Part shown: piece after piece, positions 27,125-36,968 of the stretch
How the letters are laid out: each line of letters starts with the position of its first letter
Numbering within the stretch: position 1 is the first letter of the stretch
Source: UBA6163 sp031411655
Lineage (GTDB): Bacteria; Planctomycetota; Planctomycetia; Pirellulales; Pirellulaceae
Direction: 5' to 3'
NCBI GenBank assembly: GCA_031411655.1
Contig: JANOBM010000180.1
Span: 1-64,000 of the forward strand
DNA length: 64,000 bases
Notes under the pieces: model-generated
Database searches by the model: none
Told to the model about the DNA's origin: nothing
What the model saw: the letters and a program-made list of their open reading frames with translations, nothing else
Position numbers and translations under genes: made by a program

Positions 27125-29374
27125 ATGCGGCTTCAATCTTGGCTCTGGATCAGTAGCCTGCTTGGATGTGGTCAGCTGTTTGCGGCTCTTCCTGCGATAC
27201 AGCTTTCTTCACTGAGTCAGCATGGTGCGCAGGTCGGTACAGAGGTTTCGCTCCACGTGGTTTCGGGTGGGCAGTTAGATGAAGTGGAGCGTTTGGTGTT
27301 TTCCGCGCCGGGAATCGCTTCTGCGATTGAATTGGATGCTGCACTGCCTTTCACTACCGAACCTCGACCAAAGTATGGTCGGTTTCGTGTGACGATTCCT
27401 GCAGAGATCGAAAGCGGTTTTTATGAGATTCGTGCAGTCGGCCGCTTAGGCATTTCAAACCCGCGTGCCATGTGGATTGATAAGTCTCCTCACATCCTTG
27501 CCACGACCTTAGTAAGTGCGTCACCCGGACCTCCTCCGCTACCAATTGGAAGTTGGGTCCATGATCGATGTGTTTCTGCCCTGCGCAAGCAATACACTTT
27601 GGATCTAAAGGCCGGGCAGTTTGTTACTGTGCAAACACTCGCGAGGCTTGTCGACTCAAGAGCTGCCATCCAATTGGAACTCATTGACCAGCGTGGGCGG
27701 GTCGTCGCGTCGGCGTATCCGCTTTCGAGGCGCGACCAGTCACTAAAGTTCAGCATTCCAGCCGATGGCGTTTATACGCTGCGTGCCTTCGATAGTCAGT
27801 TTCAAGGAGGGGACGATTTTCACTACGCAATCCGCGCAGAAGTCGGCGCTGCGCCAACACATGACGAGTCTGCAATCGTAAAACAGCTTGTCGATGCCGA
27901 GATAGCGGAGTCTCGTTGGCTTGTCGGTGCCGTCACACCGGGACAAAGCCTATCTCGCATTCCCGGCTTTCGCGGTTTGGGTAACGCTTGGAGATTGAGC
28001 GATGCGAGCTTGATTCTGGGGAATGCGGGCGAGGCGGCGGATGTGCAATGGTTAAAACCGGGAGCGAACGCTCTTGACTCGTCTCTTGGGTTCGCATCGG
28101 AGCCTTTGGTCGTTCGTGGCGTATTCGACCCCTCGTCGCGATTACCTCAGTCGATTGATTGGACCTCATTGACGGACCAAACCTGCTTCGTGCGTTTAGG
28201 TTCTCAACGTTTTGGTTGCCATACAGACCCACTGGTGACGATCTATCAACTGTCGACGGACGATCCGCCGAAATTAGAGCAAGTAGGGCAACAGGATGAC
28301 TTACCAAGTATCGGCTCTGCGCCGTTCATAGTCGGAACCAAGGACGCAGAATTAGCTGTTTCGATGAAAAACGGAGCCCGCTATCGAGCCGTGATTAAAG
28401 ACTTTCAGCGGGGAACCCGCCCTGCAGAGGACCGCACCTTCTCGCTTTCCCTGTCAAAGCCAAATCCGGCTTTTACGCTGCTTGCAGCAATTCCGTTCGC
28501 GACCAACGACCCTAACCAGTCGCAACCGGTGGGGGTACACATGATGCGAGGCGGCGCTCTCAGCATCCGTGTGATTGCATTGCGTCATGATGGATTCGTG
28601 GGACCGATAGAGGTCTCTATCGCAAATTTACCGACTGGATTTACTGCCAGTCGTGCATTCATCGCAGCCGGCCAGGACCAAGTGGTTTTGATATTAACAT
28701 CGAGTGAGACGGTTCAAACATCGGTATTCCCTATCGAGGTTTTGGGAACGGCATTGATTGGTGAACAAAGCGTTACCAAACGTGCATTGGCAGCAGCCAT
28801 TCAGTGGAGCCCCATGTCGACCGAAAGTGTCGTGCAGACTCGACTCACAGATCGCCTTTACGCCTCAGTGCGTGAGGGTGATTTGTCGTCAGTGGAAGTG
28901 ACTCTTTCCACACCCGAATCACTTGAAGTTCCCATCGGTCGAGGCAAGACTGCATCAATTCCGGTCAACGTCAAACGGCGCGAGGGAAATACCTCAAACA
29001 TCGTCGTGAGGCCGCAAAACTTTACCGACAAGATTACCTGCAAAGAAGTCACCGTCGACGGCGCCGCATCTGCCGGAGTGCTTGAGGTCACGGTAGCGGC
29101 CGACGCTCCGCTGGGAAGCTATACGATTTGGAGCCAATGCGAGACAAAGGTCAAGAATCGGATGAACCCACAGGCGTTTGCTCGCGCCGAGCAATACAAA
29201 AAACAACTCGATGCCCTCCGAGTCGATCCACAGTTCGCCGACCGTATAGCAGAGATTGACGCCGCGCTTGCCACGGCGAATCAAATGATTGAGCAAGCTA
29301 AGCCCGGACAGGAAGATCGTGAGTACCCCGTCTTTCTACCGTCAAACCATATCACTTTAGTTATCACCGAATGA
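27125..29374 (+). CDS. Exported PPC-like beta-sandwich protein
   Basis: A 749-residue exported protein. A signal peptide (about 1-20) precedes beta-rich domains. One resembles a pre-peptidase C-terminal (PPC) domain (about 160-240, YTLDLKAGQFVTVQTLA, then DGVYTLRAFDSQFQGGDDFHYAIR). The later part repeats similar strands, and the C-terminus has a helical stretch (about 680-735). Planctomycete operons with DUF1501/DUF1549 genes often carry such a protein. It probably binds a polymer or partner outside the cytoplasm; no catalytic motif is visible. Its stop overlaps the next start (ATGA). Confidence 0.75.
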   Translation: MRLQSWLWISSLLGCGQLFAALPAIQLSSLSQHGAQVGTEVSLHVVSGGQLDEVERLVFSAPGIASAIELDAALPFTTEPRPKYGRFRVTIPAEIESGFYEIRAVGRLGISNPRAMWIDKSPHILATTLVSASPGPPPLPIGSWVHDRCVSALRKQYTLDLKAGQFVTVQTLARLVDSRAAIQLELIDQRGRVVASAYPLSRRDQSLKFSIPADGVYTLRAFDSQFQGGDDFHYAIRAEVGAAPTHDESAIVKQLVDAEIAESRWLVGAVTPGQSLSRIPGFRGLGNAWRLSDASLILGNAGEAADVQWLKPGANALDSSLGFASEPLVVRGVFDPSSRLPQSIDWTSLTDQTCFVRLGSQRFGCHTDPLVTIYQLSTDDPPKLEQVGQQDDLPSIGSAPFIVGTKDAELAVSMKNGARYRAVIKDFQRGTRPAEDRTFSLSLSKPNPAFTLLAAIPFATNDPNQSQPVGVHMMRGGALSIRVIALRHDGFVGPIEVSIANLPTGFTASRAFIAAGQDQVVLILTSSETVQTSVFPIEVLGTALIGEQSVTKRALAAAIQWSPMSTESVVQTRLTDRLYASVREGDLSSVEVTLSTPESLEVPIGRGKTASIPVNVKRREGNTSNIVVRPQNFTDKITCKEVTVDGAASAGVLEVTVAADAPLGSYTIWSQCETKVKNRMNPQAFARAEQYKKQLDALRVDPQFADRIAEIDAALATANQMIEQAKPGQEDREYPVFLPSNHITLVITE

Positions 29375-32178
29375 ATTTTGAGCACCGACTGAAAATCGCG
29401 TTGTCACGCCGCGTGTCCTCACTGGGAAATTGGTACACCATGCAATTCACCAAGACGTTTTCGGCTCCCTTTCGTATCGTGTTTTTGGGCTCCCTGATAC
29501 TTGCTTCTTCGGCAAAAACCGAAGAGCCGCCCAAGCCGGATTTTGGGAAACAGATTTGGCCCCTCATTAAGCAGAATTGTGTGGCGTGCCATCGCGCAGG
29601 ACAAGCCGAAGGCGGGCTGATTCTGGAGAGCCACGAAGCCATCATGAAGGGTGGAGATGGCGGCCCGCCGGTTGTTGCCGGGGATTCGAAAACAAGTGAA
29701 ATCATCGCCAGGATCACTGCTACTGATGATACGTCCATGCCGCCGATCGACAATAAGGTAGGTGCAACAAGGCTTGCCGATCATCAAGTGGAACTGGTTC
29801 GGCAATGGATCGATCAAGGAGCAATCGTGTCACCTGTCGACATGTCGAGTGAGACCATTCAATGGGAGGCGATCCCTGAGTCGCTTCAACCCGTCTACGC
29901 GATGGCGATGTCAACGGACGACAGTGAGTTGGCGTTTAGTCGTGGGAACCGTTTGTATGTCAGTGAAATCGCAGCGGATGGACAGACTCGGGCGAGCCTT
30001 GAGCTCGTTCGTGATGGTAAGGCTGCTCACGCCGACCTTGTCCAGTCGATCGCTTTCAGTCCTGATGGTCAATGGTTAGCGAGCGGCGGATATCGCGAAG
30101 TCAATCTTTGGAAAAGAAGCGAGGCGATTGATTCGGCGACGATTCCATTGCTGCAAGATCGACCGCGTTGGATGGCTTCGTCTCCGGATGGTAAATGGAT
30201 TGCCAAGGCCACAGCGAGCCAATTCATTGAGCTTTGGTCGACGGATCCTCAGGAGCGTCGGTTGCAAGTGGCGACAGATGGGAAAGAAGTTGTTTCGCTT
30301 GCTGTGAATGCAACCGGTACACTGGTCGCCTATGCGACGAACGAGCACCAAGTGATCACGCTGGGAGCGCCAGGGGTCGAAGCAAAGTTTGATCCATACA
30401 TCGTCGGCGAGCCGATACGCTCGGTGTTGATGGTTGGCGAGACATTGATCGTACTGACCGCAAGCGGTGTGGTGCGCTCGCCTGCTTTACCAGAACCACT
30501 CGTTGTCGATCAAGCAGTGCAACAGATTGTTCCATGGGGCGACGACACCCTGCAATTTTTGATGGGTACCGAAAACGGTACCGTGGGTTTGGTGACCATC
30601 GCAGATAAGACCATTTCGAAGCAGTGGCCGCTTGGGCAACCGGTTCGCGCACTGGCATGTTCAAGCGATCGATCGCGAGTCGCCGTCGCCTGTGCGGATG
30701 GAATCACTCGGTTGGTACAAACTGACAACGGTACCGTACTCAAGAGTTTGCAAGGCTCGCCCACTCTTTCGAGATTGATTGCAAGTCGTCAGCGCGATGT
30801 TGAAAGGCAAGTAGCTCAAGTCGATGGTCTTGCAAAGCAAATCCCGGAGTTGACCAAGGCAGCCGAAGTCGAAGATCAGGCCGTTGCGAAGGTGATGGCG
30901 GAAAAAGACAAGGCGGTGTTGGAGTTGGAAGAAAAGAAGAAGGCCACCTTGGCCGCGGCTGAAGTGGTCGCAGGGACCGAGAAAGGTATTGCCGAGGCCA
31001 AGGCGGAGATAGAAGCGATTACAAAACGGATGGAGGCGTTATCCGTTGAGCTGGAAGCGAACAAAAAGAAACAAGAAGAGGCGACGGCTGCCGAAAAGGC
31101 AGCGAGCGACGTAGTTGCAAAGCGAGAACAGGCATTCTTAGCGGCGCAAGATTCTCAAACGAGAGCCCGGTTAGCAATCGAGACAAAGAATCAAGAAATT
31201 GGCCGCGAGGGAGAGTTTACTCAGGCTCTCACCGCCCAACTGGACGCGGTCAAAGTACAGGAGCAGGCCAAGAACGCTACCGTGCCCACCGCATTGTCAT
31301 TTGTCCCTGGGCAAACAACATTACTGATCGCGGCAGGCAATGATCAACTCTCTGTCTACGAGCCTGAGGGTCGTTGGCGGCAGGTAATGATACCGCCCAC
31401 CGAGTCACCCATTCGGATGCTAGTGACGCTCGCCCAAGTTACCTGCCTCGGCGTGACCGATGGGTCGGTACAGGCGGTGTCGTTGAGACCCTTTTGGAAC
31501 TTAGCACGAACGATCGGCGGCGATTCCAATTCGCCGATTGTCGATCGGGCTTTAGCGTTGACGTTTAGCCCTGACGGAAAACAATTGGCCGTGGGCGGTG
31601 GACAGCCCAGCCGCTCGGGCGATTTAAAGTTATTTGACATCGAAGCGGGGACGCTCACACACGATTTTGGTGATATACACAGTGATTGCATCACCAGCGT
31701 TCGGTTTTCACCGGACGGTCGACGCTTGGCAACGGGCAGCGCCGACAAGACCGCTCGGTTATGGGATGCGGGCAGCAGGCAGTTGCTGGCGACGTTAGAG
31801 GGGCACACTCACCATGTGCTTGGCGTCGATTGGCAGGACGACGGGTTGACGTTGGCGACCGCTGGTGCCGACAACGCAGTAAAAATTTGGAACATGCGCG
31901 ATGGAACGCAAAGAATATCCATCGGTGGTTTTGGTAAAGAAGTTACTTCGATTCGATTCGTGGAACGATCCGGTCAGATTCTCAGCAGTAGTGCTGATGG
32001 TCAGGTGAGGCTTCACAACTCGGCTGACGCCGGTTTGATCCGTAACTTTCCCGCCGCGAGTGGTTACGTCTACACCATCGCGGTCTCTAGCGACGGCCTC
32101 CGGGCTGCATACGGTGGGCAAGATGGGAAAATGCGAAGTTTGATAGTCGCTGACGGTAAGCAGATCGCAGAATGGTAG
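29371..32178 (+). CDS. Cytochrome-like/WD40 protein with internal coiled coil
   Basis: A 935-residue exported protein. An N-terminal signal (best read from ATG 29440, as MQFTKTFSAPFRIVFLGSL) is followed by a planctomycete cytochrome-like domain (about 50-150, QNCVACHRAG with CXXCH, and a possible Met ligand in TSMPPID). WD40 repeats come in two blocks (about 170-470 and 640-935; for example TSVRFSPDGRRLATGSADKTARLWD), separated by a long coiled coil (about 475-620, rich in Ala/Glu/Lys). The frame opens at ATG 29371, overlapping the previous stop, so either start is possible. It closes the DUF1501 operon and probably acts in its extracytoplasmic complex. Confidence 0.88.
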   Translation: MNFEHRLKIALSRRVSSLGNWYTMQFTKTFSAPFRIVFLGSLILASSAKTEEPPKPDFGKQIWPLIKQNCVACHRAGQAEGGLILESHEAIMKGGDGGPPVVAGDSKTSEIIARITATDDTSMPPIDNKVGATRLADHQVELVRQWIDQGAIVSPVDMSSETIQWEAIPESLQPVYAMAMSTDDSELAFSRGNRLYVSEIAADGQTRASLELVRDGKAAHADLVQSIAFSPDGQWLASGGYREVNLWKRSEAIDSATIPLLQDRPRWMASSPDGKWIAKATASQFIELWSTDPQERRLQVATDGKEVVSLAVNATGTLVAYATNEHQVITLGAPGVEAKFDPYIVGEPIRSVLMVGETLIVLTASGVVRSPALPEPLVVDQAVQQIVPWGDDTLQFLMGTENGTVGLVTIADKTISKQWPLGQPVRALACSSDRSRVAVACADGITRLVQTDNGTVLKSLQGSPTLSRLIASRQRDVERQVAQVDGLAKQIPELTKAAEVEDQAVAKVMAEKDKAVLELEEKKKATLAAAEVVAGTEKGIAEAKAEIEAITKRMEALSVELEANKKKQEEATAAEKAASDVVAKREQAFLAAQDSQTRARLAIETKNQEIGREGEFTQALTAQLDAVKVQEQAKNATVPTALSFVPGQTTLLIAAGNDQLSVYEPEGRWRQVMIPPTESPIRMLVTLAQVTCLGVTDGSVQAVSLRPFWNLARTIGGDSNSPIVDRALALTFSPDGKQLAVGGGQPSRSGDLKLFDIEAGTLTHDFGDIHSDCITSVRFSPDGRRLATGSADKTARLWDAGSRQLLATLEGHTHHVLGVDWQDDGLTLATAGADNAVKIWNMRDGTQRISIGGFGKEVTSIRFVERSGQILSSSADGQVRLHNSADAGLIRNFPAASGYVYTIAVSSDGLRAAYGGQDGKMRSLIVADGKQIAEW

Positions 32179-32406
32179 GGTTAATCGCTATGAACCGCTG
32201 GTAAACATCTTACGTCGACAAGGGGTTCTGATTAGTCTGGAAGGCTCGCGTTTGGCCACTGGGGTTTAGCGATTTGTTCGGTTGGTGAGCGTAGATCAGT
32301 TTGCGGCAACCCTTAGCTGCTGCATTGGTTTCCCATTTGTCGGCAAATGTGATGAGGCAGTCGTTGGTCTCCCTGAAACCATGTTGTTTGCTGGCGTCCG
32401 ATAAGC

Positions 32407-33738
32407 ATGAATAGTTTTGTCAGGCTCTTGCAGGATACGTCCACTCGGCTCCCCGCAGCGTTTTTTTTTACTTTGGTCGCGTTGCAGGCTTTTTTCGCGC
32501 CATATGACTTTGGTATCTATCACGGAAAGACGTCCGACGGAATGGACGGTATTGTCGTCGTGAAGTTGGCATTGGCGGCAATTTGCTTTCTCGGAGGTAC
32601 CTGGGGTTTTTTCACATTTGCGGCCGTTCGCGCAGTCCTTGGTTCCGTTTCGGGACTCTTTTTCGCAGCCTTGATTGTGCTCACGATGTTGGGTGCGAGC
32701 AGTGGTGTGGCGATGGAGTCGATTCCGATTTCTTTGATCAACTATACGTTTTTTGTCTTTGTCGTGACCGCGATTCACGTGTTGGGATTTCGGGTGTTCG
32801 GCTTGGCTTTGACGACGGGCATCGCGTTCACAGCGATCATGGCCACTTTTCTGTTTTACTTTATTCCGGAAGTCGGCGTTTTTTCGGAGGCGATTTCCGC
32901 GAGAGAAACGGTCGATCGTCTTGGTGGCGTGGGGCATCCCAATAGCACTGCCCGGGCATTAAGCATCGTTTGCATATTGGTGCTGTTTCTCTGGAGAACA
33001 CGTGAAATTCCTTGGTGGATATGCATCCCGTTTCTTGTACTTTTCTGCTGGGACGCGACTTTGGCGAAAAGTCGGACCGCAATCGCTGCCGGAACTGCCG
33101 CCGTCGTGATGCTGTTCATCGATAAAGTGGTGACTCGACCCGGCATCGCCGTAATGCTTTTGGTTTTTCTATCAGGCCTGGCGGGATGTTTCGTTCTTTT
33201 TGCAACGGGTCGTGATCAGCGATTGGTGGATCAATTGGTCGGGCGGATTGCGAAAAGCGGTGACAAAAGTGAAATCGTTACGGTGACAGGGCGTGTGGAG
33301 ATCTGGTCCGAGGCGATCGCGATCATCGCTCAACGTCCACTCCTTGGATATGGTTTGAGTAGTGCCCCCAAGCTATTACCGGACTTTGGGCAATCGACGC
33401 ATAACGCCTTTTTGAACGCGGCTATGGGCGGTGGGGTGCTGGCGGGCTTCATCATGGTGGGCTTCTTCATCAAGTTGTGCTGGGACGTTTTAGATAGCCC
33501 ACATTTCGCGATCCGTGCATTCTGCATGTACCTCTTGCTCAGCTTCCTCCTTGAGGACACCGTGTTGGATATGTTTCCCGGACCCGGAAGCCTGATTTGG
33601 TTCGCCTGCATCGCTTTGCATGGCATGACTATTCCGGTGCCACCCATTGGAGAAGCGGGCAGGTTTTCGGCGAAGTTTGATGCTCCGCTGGGGACGGGTT
33701 CACCGCCGTCAAAGCTGATGCTCGACCCAACTCAGTGA
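32407..33738 (+). CDS. O-antigen ligase/polymerase-like membrane protein
   Basis: A 443-residue protein with about ten hydrophobic segments. The Wzy_C/O-antigen ligase pattern is visible: a long loop (about 275-330) holding TGRVEIWSEAIAIIAQRPLLGYG and FGQSTHNAFLNAAMGGG, with the conserved Arg, Gly-Tyr-Gly and His. An earlier HPNSTARALS segment also fits. These proteins join lipid-linked sugar chains to acceptors at the outer face of the inner membrane. No sugar-transferase genes flank it, so its polymer is unknown. It follows the WD40 gene after 228 bp and is probably separately transcribed. Confidence 0.82.
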   Translation: MNSFVRLLQDTSTRLPAAFFFTLVALQAFFAPYDFGIYHGKTSDGMDGIVVVKLALAAICFLGGTWGFFTFAAVRAVLGSVSGLFFAALIVLTMLGASSGVAMESIPISLINYTFFVFVVTAIHVLGFRVFGLALTTGIAFTAIMATFLFYFIPEVGVFSEAISARETVDRLGGVGHPNSTARALSIVCILVLFLWRTREIPWWICIPFLVLFCWDATLAKSRTAIAAGTAAVVMLFIDKVVTRPGIAVMLLVFLSGLAGCFVLFATGRDQRLVDQLVGRIAKSGDKSEIVTVTGRVEIWSEAIAIIAQRPLLGYGLSSAPKLLPDFGQSTHNAFLNAAMGGGVLAGFIMVGFFIKLCWDVLDSPHFAIRAFCMYLLLSFLLEDTVLDMFPGPGSLIWFACIALHGMTIPVPPIGEAGRFSAKFDAPLGTGSPPSKLMLDPTQ

Positions 33739-33953
33739 GACGAATCGCGCGCCGATGGAGCGAATTTTCTGGGTGGATTCAAACTCGAGACTGCAGGGTG
33801 CAGGAAACGGAACTTTTTTCTCCCCTTGGCCAATTGGCCTCCTATCTGCGATACTCTGCTCCCCATCTCGATGGATTAAGTTCCTCTAACCGTTTTCTAG
33901 CTGGTCCAAAGTCGATTCTATCGACACCCAGCGCACTTTGAGTTGTGCTTAGC

Positions 33954-34871
33954 ATGTACAAAAATTTCTCGCCAACCGCACTTGGAATTACTGGCCGCCA
34001 GAGCGAATTGATTGAGCTGGCCCTCACCTATGGGTTCCGTGGAATGGACATCGATATGTCCGAAATGCGGCGCCGTGCGGCTCGCAGCACGCCTACGGAG
34101 GCATTCAAGTACCTCAAGGCGACGGATCTTTCGATCGGTAGTTTCCGACTGGAGATTGATCTTGATGCTGACGATGAAGCGTTCAAGGCGCAGCTTGCCA
34201 ACTTGCATCCGGTCGCCGACTTGGCTTCGCAGTGGAAGGTGAAGCACGGGTTGGTGATGCTTCCGGCGGGCACAAATCGGATGTCATATCCTGAATTCTT
34301 TGACCTGACGAAAAACCGCTTGACCCAGGTTGCAGAAATCCTTGCGCCACGAAAGCTTCGTGTCGGTATCGGATTCCGTGCAGGGAAAGAGCTTGAAGCG
34401 GACAAGCAGTTTCCCTTCGTTCGCAATGCTGAAGGGTTGATCGCCATGGTGAAATCGATTCCTGCGGAAAACGCTGGTTACATCATCGATTCTTGGGATT
34501 GGCTTGTCAGCGGAAGCACGATCGAGCAATTGAATGAAATCAATGCGAAGAAGATCGTGACGGTTCGAGTGGCATCGGTACTCGAAGGTGTGATTGTTGC
34601 TGAAGCGACGACAACGGATCGAGTGCTGCCCGAAATTATCGGACCACTCAATCATGTTGCCTTTGTCAAGAAGTTGAAGGCACTTGGGTATGACGGCCCT
34701 ATCGGTCCCTCGGCAAGTGGAGCCCAATACAAGGGCGAAACTCGCGAATTCATCGTTAGCCACGGTCAAGAGGCGATCGATGAGATTTTGACGCAAGCCG
34801 GGATCAACGTCCCGCCGCGTCCAAAAGACACCCTGTCGCAGTACCCAGAAGAACCAGTGATGATTCTTTAA
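33954..34871 (+). CDS. Sugar phosphate isomerase/epimerase-like TIM barrel
   Basis: A 305-residue cytoplasmic protein of the xylose-isomerase-like TIM barrel superfamily (AP endonuclease 2/IolE-like). It contains LTYGFRGMDIDMSEM, HGLVMLPAG, LRVGIGFRAG, YIIDSWDWLVSG and GYDGPIGPSASG, matching barrel strands. The usual metal-binding Glu and His residues are not all obvious (for example VGIGFRAG where a Glu is usual), so activity is uncertain. ATG 33954 is preferred over GTG 33945. It has no operon partner on the plus strand. Confidence 0.7.
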   Translation: MYKNFSPTALGITGRQSELIELALTYGFRGMDIDMSEMRRRAARSTPTEAFKYLKATDLSIGSFRLEIDLDADDEAFKAQLANLHPVADLASQWKVKHGLVMLPAGTNRMSYPEFFDLTKNRLTQVAEILAPRKLRVGIGFRAGKELEADKQFPFVRNAEGLIAMVKSIPAENAGYIIDSWDWLVSGSTIEQLNEINAKKIVTVRVASVLEGVIVAEATTTDRVLPEIIGPLNHVAFVKKLKALGYDGPIGPSASGAQYKGETREFIVSHGQEAIDEILTQAGINVPPRPKDTLSQYPEEPVMIL

Positions 34872-35111
34872 GTCGGCGTGCAACCGGTTGTTCCGTGGTA
34901 AAGTCTGTTGAGACCGTGCTTATTCTCGACTGCGTGCCTAGCGATCCCCATCGTTAGGTGATTTGGGATTGAGTGCACGGTTTTAGCCAACGGAGAGCTG
35001 GGGAGCTCGACCTGAGGAATGGGCTGCTTGCTAACGTCGGTCGTTCAATGCTGAGGGCATTCGATTGCGATGATGGCAGGATGGCTATGGTACGTACGAG
35101 TGCATAGTCGG

Positions 35112-36968
35112 TTAGATGAAATGGCCATGCAGTTTCCAAGAGGTTGGTAACGGACGGCCGACTTCATGAAACACCCACCACCACGGACCTGCTTCCAATT
35201 CGATACGGTAGTAGTCTCGCCGTATTTGCGGGCCATCCCACCAGCCTGTCTCGATCCGCTCGGGGCCCCAAGTTCGGGCGACGATGTGGACACGGCCGGC
35301 CATCCGAATCCTGCTTGGTGATCCGTTGGGTGCCAGTTCAATCACTTCGATTGCCTCCGGTGTGGCGAGTAGTCTCAGCGGCCGTCGCAGTGGATCATTC
35401 GATGTAGGGCCGACTGCGGAAGGGAGAATGGATTGACGCGGGGATTTGATTGAAGCTTCATGGGGTATGGCATCTCTTTGGTCGTCAGAAGGAAAGCGAC
35501 CAGGGCGTTTGGGATCACTTTGTTGGTTTGAGTGACGCGATGAACGGCGAGGTGGCTGAGGTCTTCCCAATAAGAGCGTTGAGCGAGTTTCACCGGCGAG
35601 GGGACGTGGCTTAAACGCCTTCTCCGGCAACGGGTTGTGATTCGATTCGATCCCCACGACGGCATTGCGTCCTAGTCGTCCCGCAAGTGTTTCGATCATC
35701 CTCGCCAATGACTGGCGAGTTGCAACTTGTGAGATCGAATCATCATCAAAAAGGGTGGGTTGATATTGCTGAAGCAAGCCACCAAGCGTAACCGAAAGTG
35801 TTACTCGTTCTACCGAGCCAGGCAATTGTCGTTGGTCGATTGCATTGCTGATCAACCGCATCAGATGCTTGGTATCTGCCGTTGGCATGAACAAACCAAT
35901 CTCAAATGTTTCGGTTGTATGCCCGGTCATGGCGAACTGGCAGGCCAATCGTAAGGCACCGCGTCGCCGTGCTGTTAGGCGAGCCGAGACTTGCTCTACT
36001 AGAATTTGCAACCGGTGCTCTAAAATCGCTCGATCCGATGTAGGGTACTCCAGTTCACAAATCGCGACGTCCTCAACCACTGGATGATGCATAACCAGTG
36101 TTTGAGGAACGGTTCCTGACAATTCGTCGATCCGGCGCAACAAATCACTGCCCAGCCGTGACGCCAAACCATGACGCGGCAAAGCAAGAACATCCGCAAT
36201 GCACCGAAGCCCCAATCGATCCAGTTGATGGGCCGTCGGATCGTCCAATCGCAAGGCCCGTACTGGTAACCGACCCGTGACGGCAAGGGCTTTGCCAGGT
36301 GGAACGATTTCACCTTGGCTGTCGACACCACCTTCGGTTGGCGATGGTATGTCAGCAGAAAGAGACAAGCTCAATCGTGAACTGAATCGCACAATGGCCC
36401 AAGCGGCTGCGGAGGTGTCAGCAATCGCTAGCCGGACATGTAAGCCAAGTTGAGCCAAGACGCGATGAGCTTCGGTCAACACATCGCCCTCATCACCAAA
36501 CCAGTCACCAATCCCCGTCACGTCGAGCAACAGAGTCTGCGCCTGCGCCGAAGCTAAGCCAGCAAAAGCAGGGACCGGTTCGATCGCAACCAGGGGGCTG
36601 ACGGTCTGTTGCAACAATGACGCCACTCGCTGAATCGCGGCGTCATCCGCAACCGGGTCATGACGGAAAATGTTAGGCGTACCGATCTCATGGTGTGAGA
36701 CCTTTGCATGGTTTCTCGATTCGCGTAGCAACAGGTCCGTCGCTTCATGTAACGGTTGATGCAATTTGATGCCGATCTTGCGGCAACGGTGGCATGCCGC
36801 AATCACGATCCGGCCACGCCGCGAATCATCACGCCACAGGAGTACCGGCGATGACGAAAGCTCAGCTGGCTCTTCTTGAGTCTCGTTTGTTTCGCTCAAT
36901 CGAACTGCGTTTTGCAATCGTTGGATCGGCCAATCGACGAGCCAAATCGCCAGCCAGCGCCGCTGCAT
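35112..36968 (-). CDS. imuB: ImuB, inactive Y-family polymerase of the mutasome
   Basis: A 618-residue Y-family DNA polymerase homologue. In place of the catalytic DxD of active enzymes, the N-terminus reads IWLVDWPIQRL, and the second acidic motif is replaced by LLLDVTGIGDWFGDEG. This is the pattern of ImuB, a non-catalytic hub that recruits DnaE2 for damage-induced mutagenesis. A sliding-clamp motif QPTLF is present at residues 403-407. The C-terminal 100 residues resemble ImuB tails (RVHIVARTWGPERIETGWW and DYYRIELEAG). It overlaps imuA by 107 nt. No dnaE2 gene is present here, so the polymerase must be elsewhere. Confidence 0.92.
   Translation of the reverse strand: MQRRWLAIWLVDWPIQRLQNAVRLSETNETQEEPAELSSSPVLLWRDDSRRGRIVIAACHRCRKIGIKLHQPLHEATDLLLRESRNHAKVSHHEIGTPNIFRHDPVADDAAIQRVASLLQQTVSPLVAIEPVPAFAGLASAQAQTLLLDVTGIGDWFGDEGDVLTEAHRVLAQLGLHVRLAIADTSAAAWAIVRFSSRLSLSLSADIPSPTEGGVDSQGEIVPPGKALAVTGRLPVRALRLDDPTAHQLDRLGLRCIADVLALPRHGLASRLGSDLLRRIDELSGTVPQTLVMHHPVVEDVAICELEYPTSDRAILEHRLQILVEQVSARLTARRRGALRLACQFAMTGHTTETFEIGLFMPTADTKHLMRLISNAIDQRQLPGSVERVTLSVTLGGLLQQYQPTLFDDDSISQVATRQSLARMIETLAGRLGRNAVVGIESNHNPLPEKAFKPRPLAGETRSTLLLGRPQPPRRSSRHSNQQSDPKRPGRFPSDDQRDAIPHEASIKSPRQSILPSAVGPTSNDPLRRPLRLLATPEAIEVIELAPNGSPSRIRMAGRVHIVARTWGPERIETGWWDGPQIRRDYYRIELEAGPWWWVFHEVGRPLPTSWKLHGHFI

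Noticed and set aside
33828..33839. 12-bp palindrome GGCCAATTGGCC before the isomerase-like gene
   Set aside because: Same chance argument; no promoter or regulator gene nearby.
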